From Candidatus Aenigmatarchaeota archaeon (GTDB lineage: Archaea > EX4484-52 > B79-G9): a stretch of DNA of 5,295 bases. Position 1 is the stretch's first letter, and every line of letters begins with the position of its first letter. The notes below the pieces were generated by a model. The model was given only the letters and a program-made list of their open reading frames with translations. It did no database searches and had not been told where the DNA came from. This document shows positions 1 to 5,184 of the stretch, piece after piece. Position numbers and translations under genes: made by a program. The stretch spans positions 1 through 5,295 of the forward strand of contig JAGLMX010000054.1 in NCBI GenBank assembly GCA_023139785.1. The letters are read 5' to 3'.

Positions 1-54
1 GTTGAAGAAAACGACGATGGAAACTTGGGCTCGGACAGGATGGAAACCATTTAA
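1..54 (+). CDS. C-terminal end of an unidentified protein (partial)
   Basis: The first frame is open from the window edge and gives a 17-residue acidic tail, VEENDDGNLGSDRMETI, then TAA at 52-54. Its codons resemble those of the other genes, and the GC content drops in the few bases after the stop. Too little is left to identify a family. The reverse strand of the same stretch also reads openly, from an ATG at 50-48 to the edge (MVSILSEPKF...), so the strand is not certain. I prefer the plus strand because of the charged, hydrophilic tail composition and because the minus ATG has no ribosome binding site. Confidence 0.4.
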   Translation, partial: VEENDDGNLGSDRMETI

Positions 55-197
55 CTTAAACTAATACGGAAATGCTCCGCGAACATAGTCTTACCCCATC
101 CGAGACTTATTCCTCGATGATTCTTTTCTGAAGGGTCAGCATACGACCTCATCCCCATTCATGCCAAGTTTCGCCTTTGCATGTAGGTCCTCATCGA
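55..197 (-). ncRNA. Candidate structured RNA or long structured leader
   Basis: No frame on either strand gives a convincing protein here. Even so, bases 61-180 are about 48% GC, against roughly 28-35% for the next 120 bases. A minus-strand BRE/TATA at 217-226 predicts transcription starting near 196-198. A 7-bp stem would begin at that point: TCGATGA (197-191 on the minus strand) pairs with TCATCGA (120-114). It encloses hairpins with arms CATGC/GCATG and GGTC/GACC. Further along are AGTCT/AGACT and CGGA/TCCG stems. A 7-bp match in 200 bases can occur by chance, and I recognise no known RNA family: there is no tRNA T-arm, SRP or RNase P core, or clear C/D boxes. It could instead be the leader of a gene lying left of the window. 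Confidence 0.3.
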
Positions 198-216
198 ACT
201 ATACTAGACATGCATT

Positions 217-226
217 GAATATATAC
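217..226 (-). promoter_or_regulatory. Minus-strand BRE/TATA promoter
   Basis: On the minus strand the sequence GGGGAAAGTATATATTC gives a purine-rich BRE-like element followed by a TATA box. The predicted start is near 196-198, reading leftward into the GC-rich gene-free stretch. A TGCAT palindrome (210-215) sits just downstream of the box, where a repressor could act. It is a sequence match only, with no recognised gene behind it. Confidence 0.45.
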
Positions 227-267
227 TTTCCCCTGAATTTCTGACCAAAAAATGCATCAGAATAACG

Positions 268-277
268 AATATATTAA
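268..277 (+). promoter_or_regulatory. TATA box for the Lrp-like regulator gene
   Basis: AATATATTAA in an AT-rich stretch predicts a start near 296-300, giving a leader of about 50 bases before the ATG at 347. The predicted start coincides with the ATGCAT palindrome at 294-299, so the site could serve for autoregulation. Confidence 0.5.
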
Positions 278-346
278 GTTTAGTGCATACATTATGCATT
301 AATAACAAGATTGATAAGAAAAAATTATTTACAGGACGGTGACTTA

Positions 347-847
347 ATGCTTAAGAAGCGCGAGAAAAAGGTTTTAATAGAGCTTTTAAAAAACGGCAGA
401 AAACCGGACAAACACATAGCAAAAGACATAGGAACTACCCAGACAACAGTCACAAGAATACGCCAGAAACTTGAGCGCGAGGAATATGTTGAAAACTACC
501 GTGCAAGGGCGAATTTGAAGAAGTCAGGGCTTTCTATAATAGCCACCACCATTTTTGAGTGGACGGATTTTTCAAAAAAAGATGTTCGTGAGCTTGCAAA
601 AAAGTACATTTTAAAGCATTCATCAGTGGTTTTCTTTGCGCGCGGAAAAGGCATGAGCGGCAAGACAACCATAATTATAACCGCGCATCACAATTTTCAG
701 GAGTATGATCTCTTTGTGGACGGGCTCCGCGAAAAATGGGACAACTATATACGTAACTTTGACTGTTTCATGACCTCTGTTGACACTATATACAAGCGTT
801 TTTGCACCAAGGATGCAGTTATAAGTCGTTTAAAAGAAGGCGAGTAG
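347..847 (+). CDS. Lrp/AsnC-like winged-helix transcriptional regulator
   Basis: This is a predicted cytoplasmic DNA-binding regulator of 166 residues. Residues 3-60 form an AsnC-type winged helix: helix 1 (KKREKKVLIELLKNG), helix 2 (DKHIAKDIG), recognition helix (TTVTRIRQKLEREEYV) and a basic wing. Residues 62-150 alternate strands and helices in a beta-alpha-beta pattern like the C-terminal ligand-binding/oligomerisation domain of Lrp proteins. The usual glycine-rich effector motif of that domain is not obvious, so the ligand is unknown. I chose the ATG at 347 over the upstream in-frame TTG at 311 because GGTGA (338-342) lies 4 bases before it. The gene stands alone, convergent with acdB, behind a TATA box and repeated TGCAT motifs that suggest autoregulation. 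HTH assignment is firm; the effector domain and target are inferred. Confidence 0.88.
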   Translation: MLKKREKKVLIELLKNGRKPDKHIAKDIGTTQTTVTRIRQKLEREEYVENYRARANLKKSGLSIIATTIFEWTDFSKKDVRELAKKYILKHSSVVFFARGKGMSGKTTIIITAHHNFQEYDLFVDGLREKWDNYIRNFDCFMTSVDTIYKRFCTKDAVISRLKEGE

Positions 848-863
848 TGTAAACTATCAATAT

Positions 864-911
864 GTGCTTAGGATACAATACTAGTGTATCGATATATTGA
901 GATATAAGCAC
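864..911. other. Nested inverted repeat between convergent genes
   Basis: GTGCTTA (864-870) and TAAGCAC (905-911) are perfect 7-base inverted arms. They enclose a smaller hairpin, GATACA (872-877) with TGTATC (885-890). An alternative pairing of TATC (887-890) with GATA (901-904) excludes the inner one. It lies 16 bases past the stop of the regulator gene and may help 3'-end formation or be bound by a protein. It is AT-rich, so its stability as RNA would be modest. Confidence 0.35.
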
Positions 912-923
912 CAAAGCCGAATG

Positions 924-941
924 TTTTGGTTTTCACCAAAA
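924..941. terminator. Possible bidirectional terminator hairpin
   Basis: TTTTGGT (924-930) and ACCAAAA (935-941) form a perfect 7-bp stem around a 4-base loop. It lies 7 bases beyond the acdB stop and about 77 bases beyond the regulator stop. Position and symmetry suit transcript ends from both sides. Archaeal termination depends mainly on T-runs, and the uninterrupted runs here are only four bases long, so the function is inferred. Confidence 0.4.
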
Positions 942-948
942 ATCGATA

Positions 949-1593
949 CTAAGAAAAAACAATCCTCGCATCAGCAGCAATCGCGCCCTGCTCGTTTACA
1001 ATAAGCGGGTTTATGTCAAGTTCGCTTATATCTTCTTTTTCAACCATTTTTGACACAGAAAGAAGTGTTTTTACAAGCGCCTTGAAGTTAACCGGATTAC
1101 TGCCGCGAAAGCCCTTTAAAAGAGGCAATGCCTTGAGATCGCGCACCATTGTAATGGCATCCTTTTCAGCAACAGGGATTACGCGAAAAGATGTGTCGCG
1201 AAGAACCTCTGCGAACACGCCTCCTGAGCCAAGCATCAAAGTATGCCCGAAAAGAGAGTCAATAGATGAGCCGACTATCAATTCTACACCAAATGCCTGC
1301 TTTTCTACAAGAACACCGTCAATTTTGGCATCCGGTTTGTAATTTTTTGAATTTGAAAGTATTTCTGCGTACTTATACTGTAGATCCGGTAAAGACCATA
1401 CATGCGTTGCAATAGCCCCTGCCTCTGTTTTGTGGAGCAGGTCACTTGACATGACTTTGAGCACCACAGGATATTCTATTTTCTCTGCAAAAGCTACTGC
1501 ATCTGCCACACTTTGAACAAGCTTTGACTTCGGAAAACTTATGCCGTGCTTTTTCAGAATACGATGGGATTCTATTTCAGTCAATCTTTCCAT
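949..1593 (-). CDS. acdB: ADP-forming acetate/acyl-CoA ligase, beta subunit (ATP-grasp)
   Basis: The 214-residue product matches the stand-alone ATP-grasp beta subunit of archaeal ADP-forming acetyl-CoA synthetase. The complex converts acyl-CoA, ADP and phosphate to the acid, CoA and ATP in the cytoplasm, a substrate-level energy step in fermentation. Family marks in order: N-terminal ESHRILKKHGI (8-18); YPVVLKVMSSDLLHKTEAGA (41-60), with nucleotide-binding Lys46 and His54 in LHKT, the region of the beta-subunit histidine implicated in phosphate transfer; GVELIVG (102-108); the glycine-rich LGSGGVFAEVLRD (121-133); and ELDINPL (191-197) with ADAR (207-210), the metal/nucleotide site. The length is slightly below the usual 230 or so but nothing essential seems missing. 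The ATG at 1593-1591 lies about 27 bases from a TATA centre with no ribosome binding site, so the mRNA is probably leaderless. The CoA-binding alpha subunit is not in this window. Confidence 0.93.
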   Translation of the reverse strand: MERLTEIESHRILKKHGISFPKSKLVQSVADAVAFAEKIEYPVVLKVMSSDLLHKTEAGAIATHVWSLPDLQYKYAEILSNSKNYKPDAKIDGVLVEKQAFGVELIVGSSIDSLFGHTLMLGSGGVFAEVLRDTSFRVIPVAEKDAITMVRDLKALPLLKGFRGSNPVNFKALVKTLLSVSKMVEKEDISELDINPLIVNEQGAIAADARIVFS

Positions 1594-1616
1594 GCAGTTT
1601 TAATGTTTTTACCTGC

Positions 1617-1624
1617 ATATATAA
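1617..1624 (-). promoter_or_regulatory. TATA box for acdB, predicting a leaderless mRNA
   Basis: The minus strand reads TTATATAT, centred about 27 bp before the A of the acdB start codon, so transcription should begin at or within a few bases of it. No Shine-Dalgarno sequence precedes that ATG, which agrees. The 45-bp divergent gap must also hold the plus-strand promoter of the neighbour, for which only a weak TTTAATG (1598-1604) is visible. Confidence 0.6.
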
Positions 1625-1638
1625 CTTAGGTGGCTTTG

Positions 1639-1839
1639 ATGAAAATAAGGGTGTCTTATGAAGGCGAGGAATATACTGTTGAAGCAAAGAGTAACAGCAA
1701 GATTAGTGATATTCTAAACAACATGGGCGTGAACCCCGAAACAGTTATTGTTTCTAAGAATGATTCCTTTGTTCCTGAGACCGAAACCGTAACCACAAGC
1801 GATAAGATTGATGTTTTTCGCGTTATTTCGGGCGGATGA
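1639..1839 (+). CDS. ThiS/MoaD/Urm1-like beta-grasp protein (SAMP-type, Gly-Gly end)
   Basis: This 66-residue protein has a beta-grasp (ubiquitin-like) fold by sequence: a first hairpin MKIRVSYEGEEYTVEA (1-16), a helix at ISDILNNMGV (22-31), VIVSKNDSFV (36-45), the D-K-I-D-V-F-R-V strand (55-62) and a C-terminal SGG. In this family the terminal glycine is adenylated by an E1-like enzyme. It then becomes a thiocarboxylate for sulfur transfer (tRNA thiolation, molybdopterin or thiamine synthesis) or is joined to lysines as a small archaeal modifier. The NPETV...VPE pattern and the length are closest to SAMP2/Urm1-type carriers as I know them, but the pathway cannot be decided here. AGGTGG (1628-1633) lies 5 bases before the ATG at 1639, favouring it over the in-frame GTG at 1630 that overlaps this site. 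No E1-like, MoaE-like or thiolase gene is adjacent. Confidence 0.88.
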   Translation: MKIRVSYEGEEYTVEAKSNSKISDILNNMGVNPETVIVSKNDSFVPETETVTTSDKIDVFRVISGG

Positions 1840-1852
1840 CAACTGGCAAACC

Positions 1853-1860
1853 TTTAAAAG
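1853..1860 (+). promoter_or_regulatory. TATA box for the envelope-protein operon
   Basis: TTTAAAAG, after an A-rich GCAAACC upstream element, predicts a start near 1882-1885, at or just before the first envelope gene. The box overlaps a perfect palindrome, AAAAGCTTTT (1856-1865). The T-rich run from 1862 could also end the preceding small gene, so the same bases may be both promoter and 3' end. Confidence 0.55.
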
Positions 1861-1893
1861 CTTTTCTGTTCTAATCACGCAATAGTGACAACT

Positions 1894-3591
1894 ATGAGAT
1901 CAAAATTGCTTTTAGTTTTTGTAGTGGCATTTAGTCTTTTCTCTGGCCTTGCCCATGCAACATTTACTATTGATGTTCAAAGAATCGAGATAAATCCATC
2001 GTATCCTCATGTGGGTGATGAGATTTCAGTTGAGGCGCGCTTCTATATAGGTGGGCGCGTTGACCCAAAAGTTCGGCTTTATCTTTATGTTGACGGTGAA
2101 CTTAGGGAAAGCCATATTGATTTCTATGATATCGGAACAAGTTACCACACTTTCAGGTTTGACACAGACAGCATGTATGCAGGCAAGAAAGAGATTGTTG
2201 TAGAGGCAGAGGTATATGACGGAAGCTACCTTGATGATTATTCTTCAAGAAAGGCCGAGCTTTGGCTGGAAGATAATGACGGCGTTTCAACAGCACATGA
2301 CATAACAATAACACAGATGTCATTTAAGACACCGGTTCTTTCAGGAGAGAAGTTCGGCGTAACTGCATTTGTAAAAAACACAGGCGCACTTGAGGAGCGC
2401 GATGTCCGCATATTCGTGCGCATTGGTGACGAAATCGAGAGAAGCGATTATTTCGACATAAAGCGCGGAGAGACGCGCGCAAAGACAATATATATAAGAG
2501 CCCCTGAAATCGCAGGAACTCACACTGTTACTATAGAGGCAGAGAACCGGGCGTCGCACACAGTTAAAAGCACGGTTGATGTTGTTTCAGCATCACTTTC
2601 AATGAATGTTATTCCCGAGACCACAACAACAGGGCAGTGGATGACTGTTTCAGGCTACGCACTTGTTGGCGCAGACTACCCTGCAGGCAGTGTGGCAATA
2701 TACAAAGACGGCCAGTATGCCACAAAAGCATACCCTGACCGCAGTGGTTATTATTCTACATCTGTAAGATTCTTCAACCCAGGGCGGCACAGCATTGCGG
2801 TTCGTCTTGGTGATATTGAAAAATACGCGGTTGTAAGCGTCAATGCAGAGCCGGAACCAATTCTGCCGGAGGATTGCCCGCCTGTAGACAGCACAGGAGA
2901 CACTATTATCATAGTGAATGGTGTTGTCCAAATAATTACTAACGGCACAGAAGTGATACCGGGCGATGGTTCAGGCGAGCCTCCCGTAGTGGTAGAAGAT
3001 CTGCTTGAGCCATATGTCTCAGTAGCACCTTCTGCAAAGGAAATATATGTGGAGCAGTACCGTGCAAACACAATGTATATTGAAATTTCAAATCATCTGG
3101 GAAGAACAGCCAACTTCGATATAAAGACCGATTTTGACCAAAGGCTGGTGTTCGCTCCGGAAGTAAAGACAATAGAGAATGGTGAAACAAAGGCATTTGC
3201 ACTTGTTTTCAACCCCGGTGACGCGTTTTCAGGGTTCATAGCAGGTACAATTGATGTTTATGAAGAAGAGACTCTTGTAGAATCAATTCCTGTAAGTGTT
3301 TTTGTTATACAGAAGAGGGCAGAGGCCGCAGAAGTTATAGAATCAACAGCAAGTGCCCCCACATCATATTCTGTATTGTATTATGCTGTTGCCGGAATTG
3401 TTGCAATGGCCATGATTGGCTCTTTAGCACTGCATTTTCGGAAGCAGCGCCCGCTTGAGCCTAAAGTGCTTGCATCAACAGGTGTGGGGCTGGCAGGGAA
3501 AGTGCGCACAACAATGCCAAGGCAAAGAAAGTTAAATGTGAGAAATATGAGGAATATATTCCGCGTTCCGTGGAGTAATGTAATATGTTGA
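1894..3591 (+). CDS. Secreted, membrane-anchored protein with four Ig-like domains
   Basis: I do not recognise a named gene. The 565-residue product starts with a Sec-type signal peptide (residues 1-22, MRSKLLLVFVVAFSLFSGLAHA). Then come four predicted beta-sandwich domains: about 25-126; 135-232, with CARDB-like features (DITITQMSF, VKNTGALEERDVRIFV, GETRAKTIYIRAPEIAGTHTV); 233-317; and 372-475, with NEW3/CARDB-like features (SNHLGRTANFDI, ENGETKAFALVFNPGD). A Pro/Asp/Gly-rich linker (318-371) separates domains three and four. A membrane helix (493-514) precedes a 51-residue basic cytoplasmic tail with about a dozen Arg/Lys, ending in Cys. Only one N-glycosylation sequon (Asn350) and two cysteines are present. 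The overall shape recalls S-layer-associated archaeal surface proteins. The ATG at 1894 is preceded by GTGA; the GTG of that motif (1885) is an alternative, nearly leaderless start adding three residues. It is the first gene of an operon with the next. Confidence 0.85.
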   Translation: MRSKLLLVFVVAFSLFSGLAHATFTIDVQRIEINPSYPHVGDEISVEARFYIGGRVDPKVRLYLYVDGELRESHIDFYDIGTSYHTFRFDTDSMYAGKKEIVVEAEVYDGSYLDDYSSRKAELWLEDNDGVSTAHDITITQMSFKTPVLSGEKFGVTAFVKNTGALEERDVRIFVRIGDEIERSDYFDIKRGETRAKTIYIRAPEIAGTHTVTIEAENRASHTVKSTVDVVSASLSMNVIPETTTTGQWMTVSGYALVGADYPAGSVAIYKDGQYATKAYPDRSGYYSTSVRFFNPGRHSIAVRLGDIEKYAVVSVNAEPEPILPEDCPPVDSTGDTIIIVNGVVQIITNGTEVIPGDGSGEPPVVVEDLLEPYVSVAPSAKEIYVEQYRANTMYIEISNHLGRTANFDIKTDFDQRLVFAPEVKTIENGETKAFALVFNPGDAFSGFIAGTIDVYEEETLVESIPVSVFVIQKRAEAAEVIESTASAPTSYSVLYYAVAGIVAMAMIGSLALHFRKQRPLEPKVLASTGVGLAGKVRTTMPRQRKLNVRNMRNIFRVPWSNVIC

Positions 3592-3597
3592 TTGGAT

Positions 3598-3604
3598 GGA
3601 GGAG
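3598..3604 (+). promoter_or_regulatory. Strong ribosome binding site that sets the start of the second envelope gene
   Basis: GGAGGAG lies 6 bases before the ATG at 3611. An in-frame ATG at 3596 would place this site inside the coding region and put MEEKF before the signal peptide, so 3611 is preferred. Only 19 bases separate the upstream stop from this start, which supports one transcript with re-initiation here. Confidence 0.75.
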
Positions 3605-3610
3605 AAGTTT

Positions 3611-5176
3611 ATGAATAAATTATTTGTGTATGCAATGGGTTTTCTTTTTATTGTCTCTGTAATGGGCGCAGGAGTTAGCTATGCAGAGGATGTGCGATAT
3701 TCTGTTGATATTTTAATTAATCAGCATGAGGTTTCAACATGTCCTGCCGGTGGAGGGCAGATGCTATTTGCCACCATGAAAAATACAGGCACAAATATAG
3801 ATTCATATCGCCTTACAGCAGACAGGGACTGGGTGGTCATGCCTGAAATAACGCTTGCACCCGGAGAAGAACAAAGAGTAGGAATACTTGTTGCAATTGG
3901 AGACCCTGAAATTCTCCCCGGAACATACGAACTTGAGCTTGAGTTTCATTCTGCAAGATCAGCAAGTGCCTTTAAAGACACAATTATTGTAAAAACCCTT
4001 GATTGCCCGGGCGTTGTTCTTGAGCCTTCATCAAGGGCATTTTCAGGATGCATGGGTGAAGAGATTGCTGTAAGGCTAATTGTGAAAAATCTCGGCAATG
4101 TTGTTGATACCTTTGATATTACATCAACCAACGGAATACTGAGTAATGACAGCATCGTGCTTGGAAGCGGAGACGTAAAAGAGGTTTATCTTTATGTTAC
4201 TCCTGCTGAAGGGAGTGAGGAGATAACAGTTAGTGTGAAATCCGTAGTTTCATATGCACGTGCAAGCACAGCAATAGTTTTTACCGGGCGCGATTGCTAT
4301 TCATTTGAGCTTTCACTCGAACCGGAATATGTGCGCGCATGCGTTGAAGACGGCGCTGACTTTGCAGTCAGAATTACAAACACAGGAGAGCGGGAAGATG
4401 TGTATTCTATTGGCTCAAACATTGGAAACACTTCTGAGCAGGACGTAAGCATTTTAGCAGGCAATAACAGGGTGCTTGTTTTAAGTGTTGTGCCGGGAGA
4501 CGTAGGCATTCATACAGTTAATGTCAATGTAGTCTCAGGGCACGAGGAAACTACACTTATTGCAGAGGCAGAAATTGAGCTTGAAACATGCTATGGCTTT
4601 GACGTCGAAATTGTGCCTGAAATGCTGTTATCTGAGAACTACAGCGGTATATTGTCATCAGTTGTGATAAATAACACAGGTGTTCGAAAAGACAACTATT
4701 CAATAAGAATAGAAGGGCCTTTTTGGATGGATCTTCTTCCTGAGGTGCTGACAATTGATACAAACACAACAAAAAAATCATATGTCTATGTAAGCCCGGT
4801 TTACGGCATTGAGAACAAGACATACACTGCTGATGTGTTTGTGACCTCTGTTAAAACCGACAATGTCGTTGAGCGAAAATTTGATTTTGTCTTTGGAATG
4901 CAGGAATCTAATGAAACTGCAGGAGACGTGTCCTCAATTGATGGAGATGTTCCGGCAAAGAGTGTTTCAAAAAAGACAATATACGCACTTATAATCGGTC
5001 TTTCCCTTGTGCTTATAATCTTCTTTGGCAGAGAGTTTAGAAAAATGTCAAAAGAAGCTGAAAAAGAGGAACAGGAAAAGACAGAGAAAAAAACACCCAA
5101 GAAAAGAGGGCGTAAAAAGAAAGTAAAAGATAAAGAGACAAGCGATGATATCAAAGACATTCTCGACGGGATATAA
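3611..5176 (+). CDS. Secreted, membrane-anchored protein with four tandem NEW3/CARDB-like repeats
   Basis: The 521-residue product has no gene name that I recognise. Residues 1-25 are a Sec-type signal peptide ending in SYA. Four repeats of about 100 residues follow (29-131, 132-228, 229-326, 327-430). They share a start like YSxxIxLxPExVxxC, a KNTG/NLGN/TNTG/NNTG turn, a D-x-Y or D-x-F strand and a late PG or basic-Gly strand pair, as in NEW3/COG1470-type archaeal surface domains. Cysteines at 44, 132, 147, 229, 244 and 327 bracket the first three domains. The fourth lacks cysteine but carries most of the eight N-X-S/T sequons (343, 354, 362, 385, 402 and, just beyond it, 434). A membrane helix (456-473) is followed by a 48-residue cytoplasmic tail: acidic/basic coiled-coil-like, then KKTPKKRGRKKK (493-504), then an acidic end. 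It is co-transcribed with the preceding gene and only 8 bp from the convergent neighbour. Surface location is well supported; function is unknown. Confidence 0.87.
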   Translation: MNKLFVYAMGFLFIVSVMGAGVSYAEDVRYSVDILINQHEVSTCPAGGGQMLFATMKNTGTNIDSYRLTADRDWVVMPEITLAPGEEQRVGILVAIGDPEILPGTYELELEFHSARSASAFKDTIIVKTLDCPGVVLEPSSRAFSGCMGEEIAVRLIVKNLGNVVDTFDITSTNGILSNDSIVLGSGDVKEVYLYVTPAEGSEEITVSVKSVVSYARASTAIVFTGRDCYSFELSLEPEYVRACVEDGADFAVRITNTGEREDVYSIGSNIGNTSEQDVSILAGNNRVLVLSVVPGDVGIHTVNVNVVSGHEETTLIAEAEIELETCYGFDVEIVPEMLLSENYSGILSSVVINNTGVRKDNYSIRIEGPFWMDLLPEVLTIDTNTTKKSYVYVSPVYGIENKTYTADVFVTSVKTDNVVERKFDFVFGMQESNETAGDVSSIDGDVPAKSVSKKTIYALIIGLSLVLIIFFGREFRKMSKEAEKEEQEKTEKKTPKKRGRKKKVKDKETSDDIKDILDGI

Positions 5177-5184
5177 ACCGTAAC

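Larger units (their letters stand above)
178..299. repeat. Phased TGCAT motifs, candidate operator array
   Basis: TGCAT occurs at 178, 211, 253, 284 and 295. Three copies are full ATGCAT palindromes at 210-215, 252-257 and 294-299, exactly 42 bp apart, which is four helical turns. The copy at 284 is 11 bp from the last palindrome, about one turn. The sites flank both divergent TATA boxes; the last two lie between the plus-strand TATA and its predicted start. This is the arrangement expected of an operator for a dimeric or higher-order regulator. The Lrp-like product of the next gene is the obvious candidate, by inference from position. Confidence 0.45.

Noticed and set aside
1..47. CRISPR-like repeat end: GATGGAAAC at 16-24 and again at 39-47, with GTTG at the very edge
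   Set aside because: Only nine bases repeat, 23 bp apart, with no spacer-length periodicity. The stretch reads as a plausible protein end in frame. An array lying left of the window cannot be excluded.
92..193. Box C/D RNA signals (GATGA and CTGA words) and tRNA-like pairing in the gene-free region
   Set aside because: The words do not fall at the C, D', C', D spacing, and there is no T-arm or anticodon arm in the 7-bp-stem fold.
55..196. Short minus-strand peptides in the gene-free region, such as one starting MGMRSYADPSEK and one ending GMNGDEVVC
   Set aside because: They are 20-35 residues long with no ribosome binding site, and all frames look equally plausible, as random sequence does.
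644..667. Walker A-like GKGMSGKT (residues 100-107) in the Lrp-like regulator
   Set aside because: It fits GxxxxGK[ST] but lies in the hairpin between two strands of a ferredoxin-like domain, with no Walker B or other NTPase motif, so it is probably coincidence.
1013..1342. 109-residue plus-strand open frame opposite acdB
   Set aside because: It is Ser/Thr/Arg-rich as expected of an antisense frame, and the strand opposite has clear ATP-grasp motifs.
4801..5160. 119-residue minus-strand open frame opposite the tail of the second envelope gene
   Set aside because: It mirrors Lys/Glu-rich codons as a Phe/Ser/Leu-rich sequence with no recognisable domain, and the plus-strand gene is well supported.
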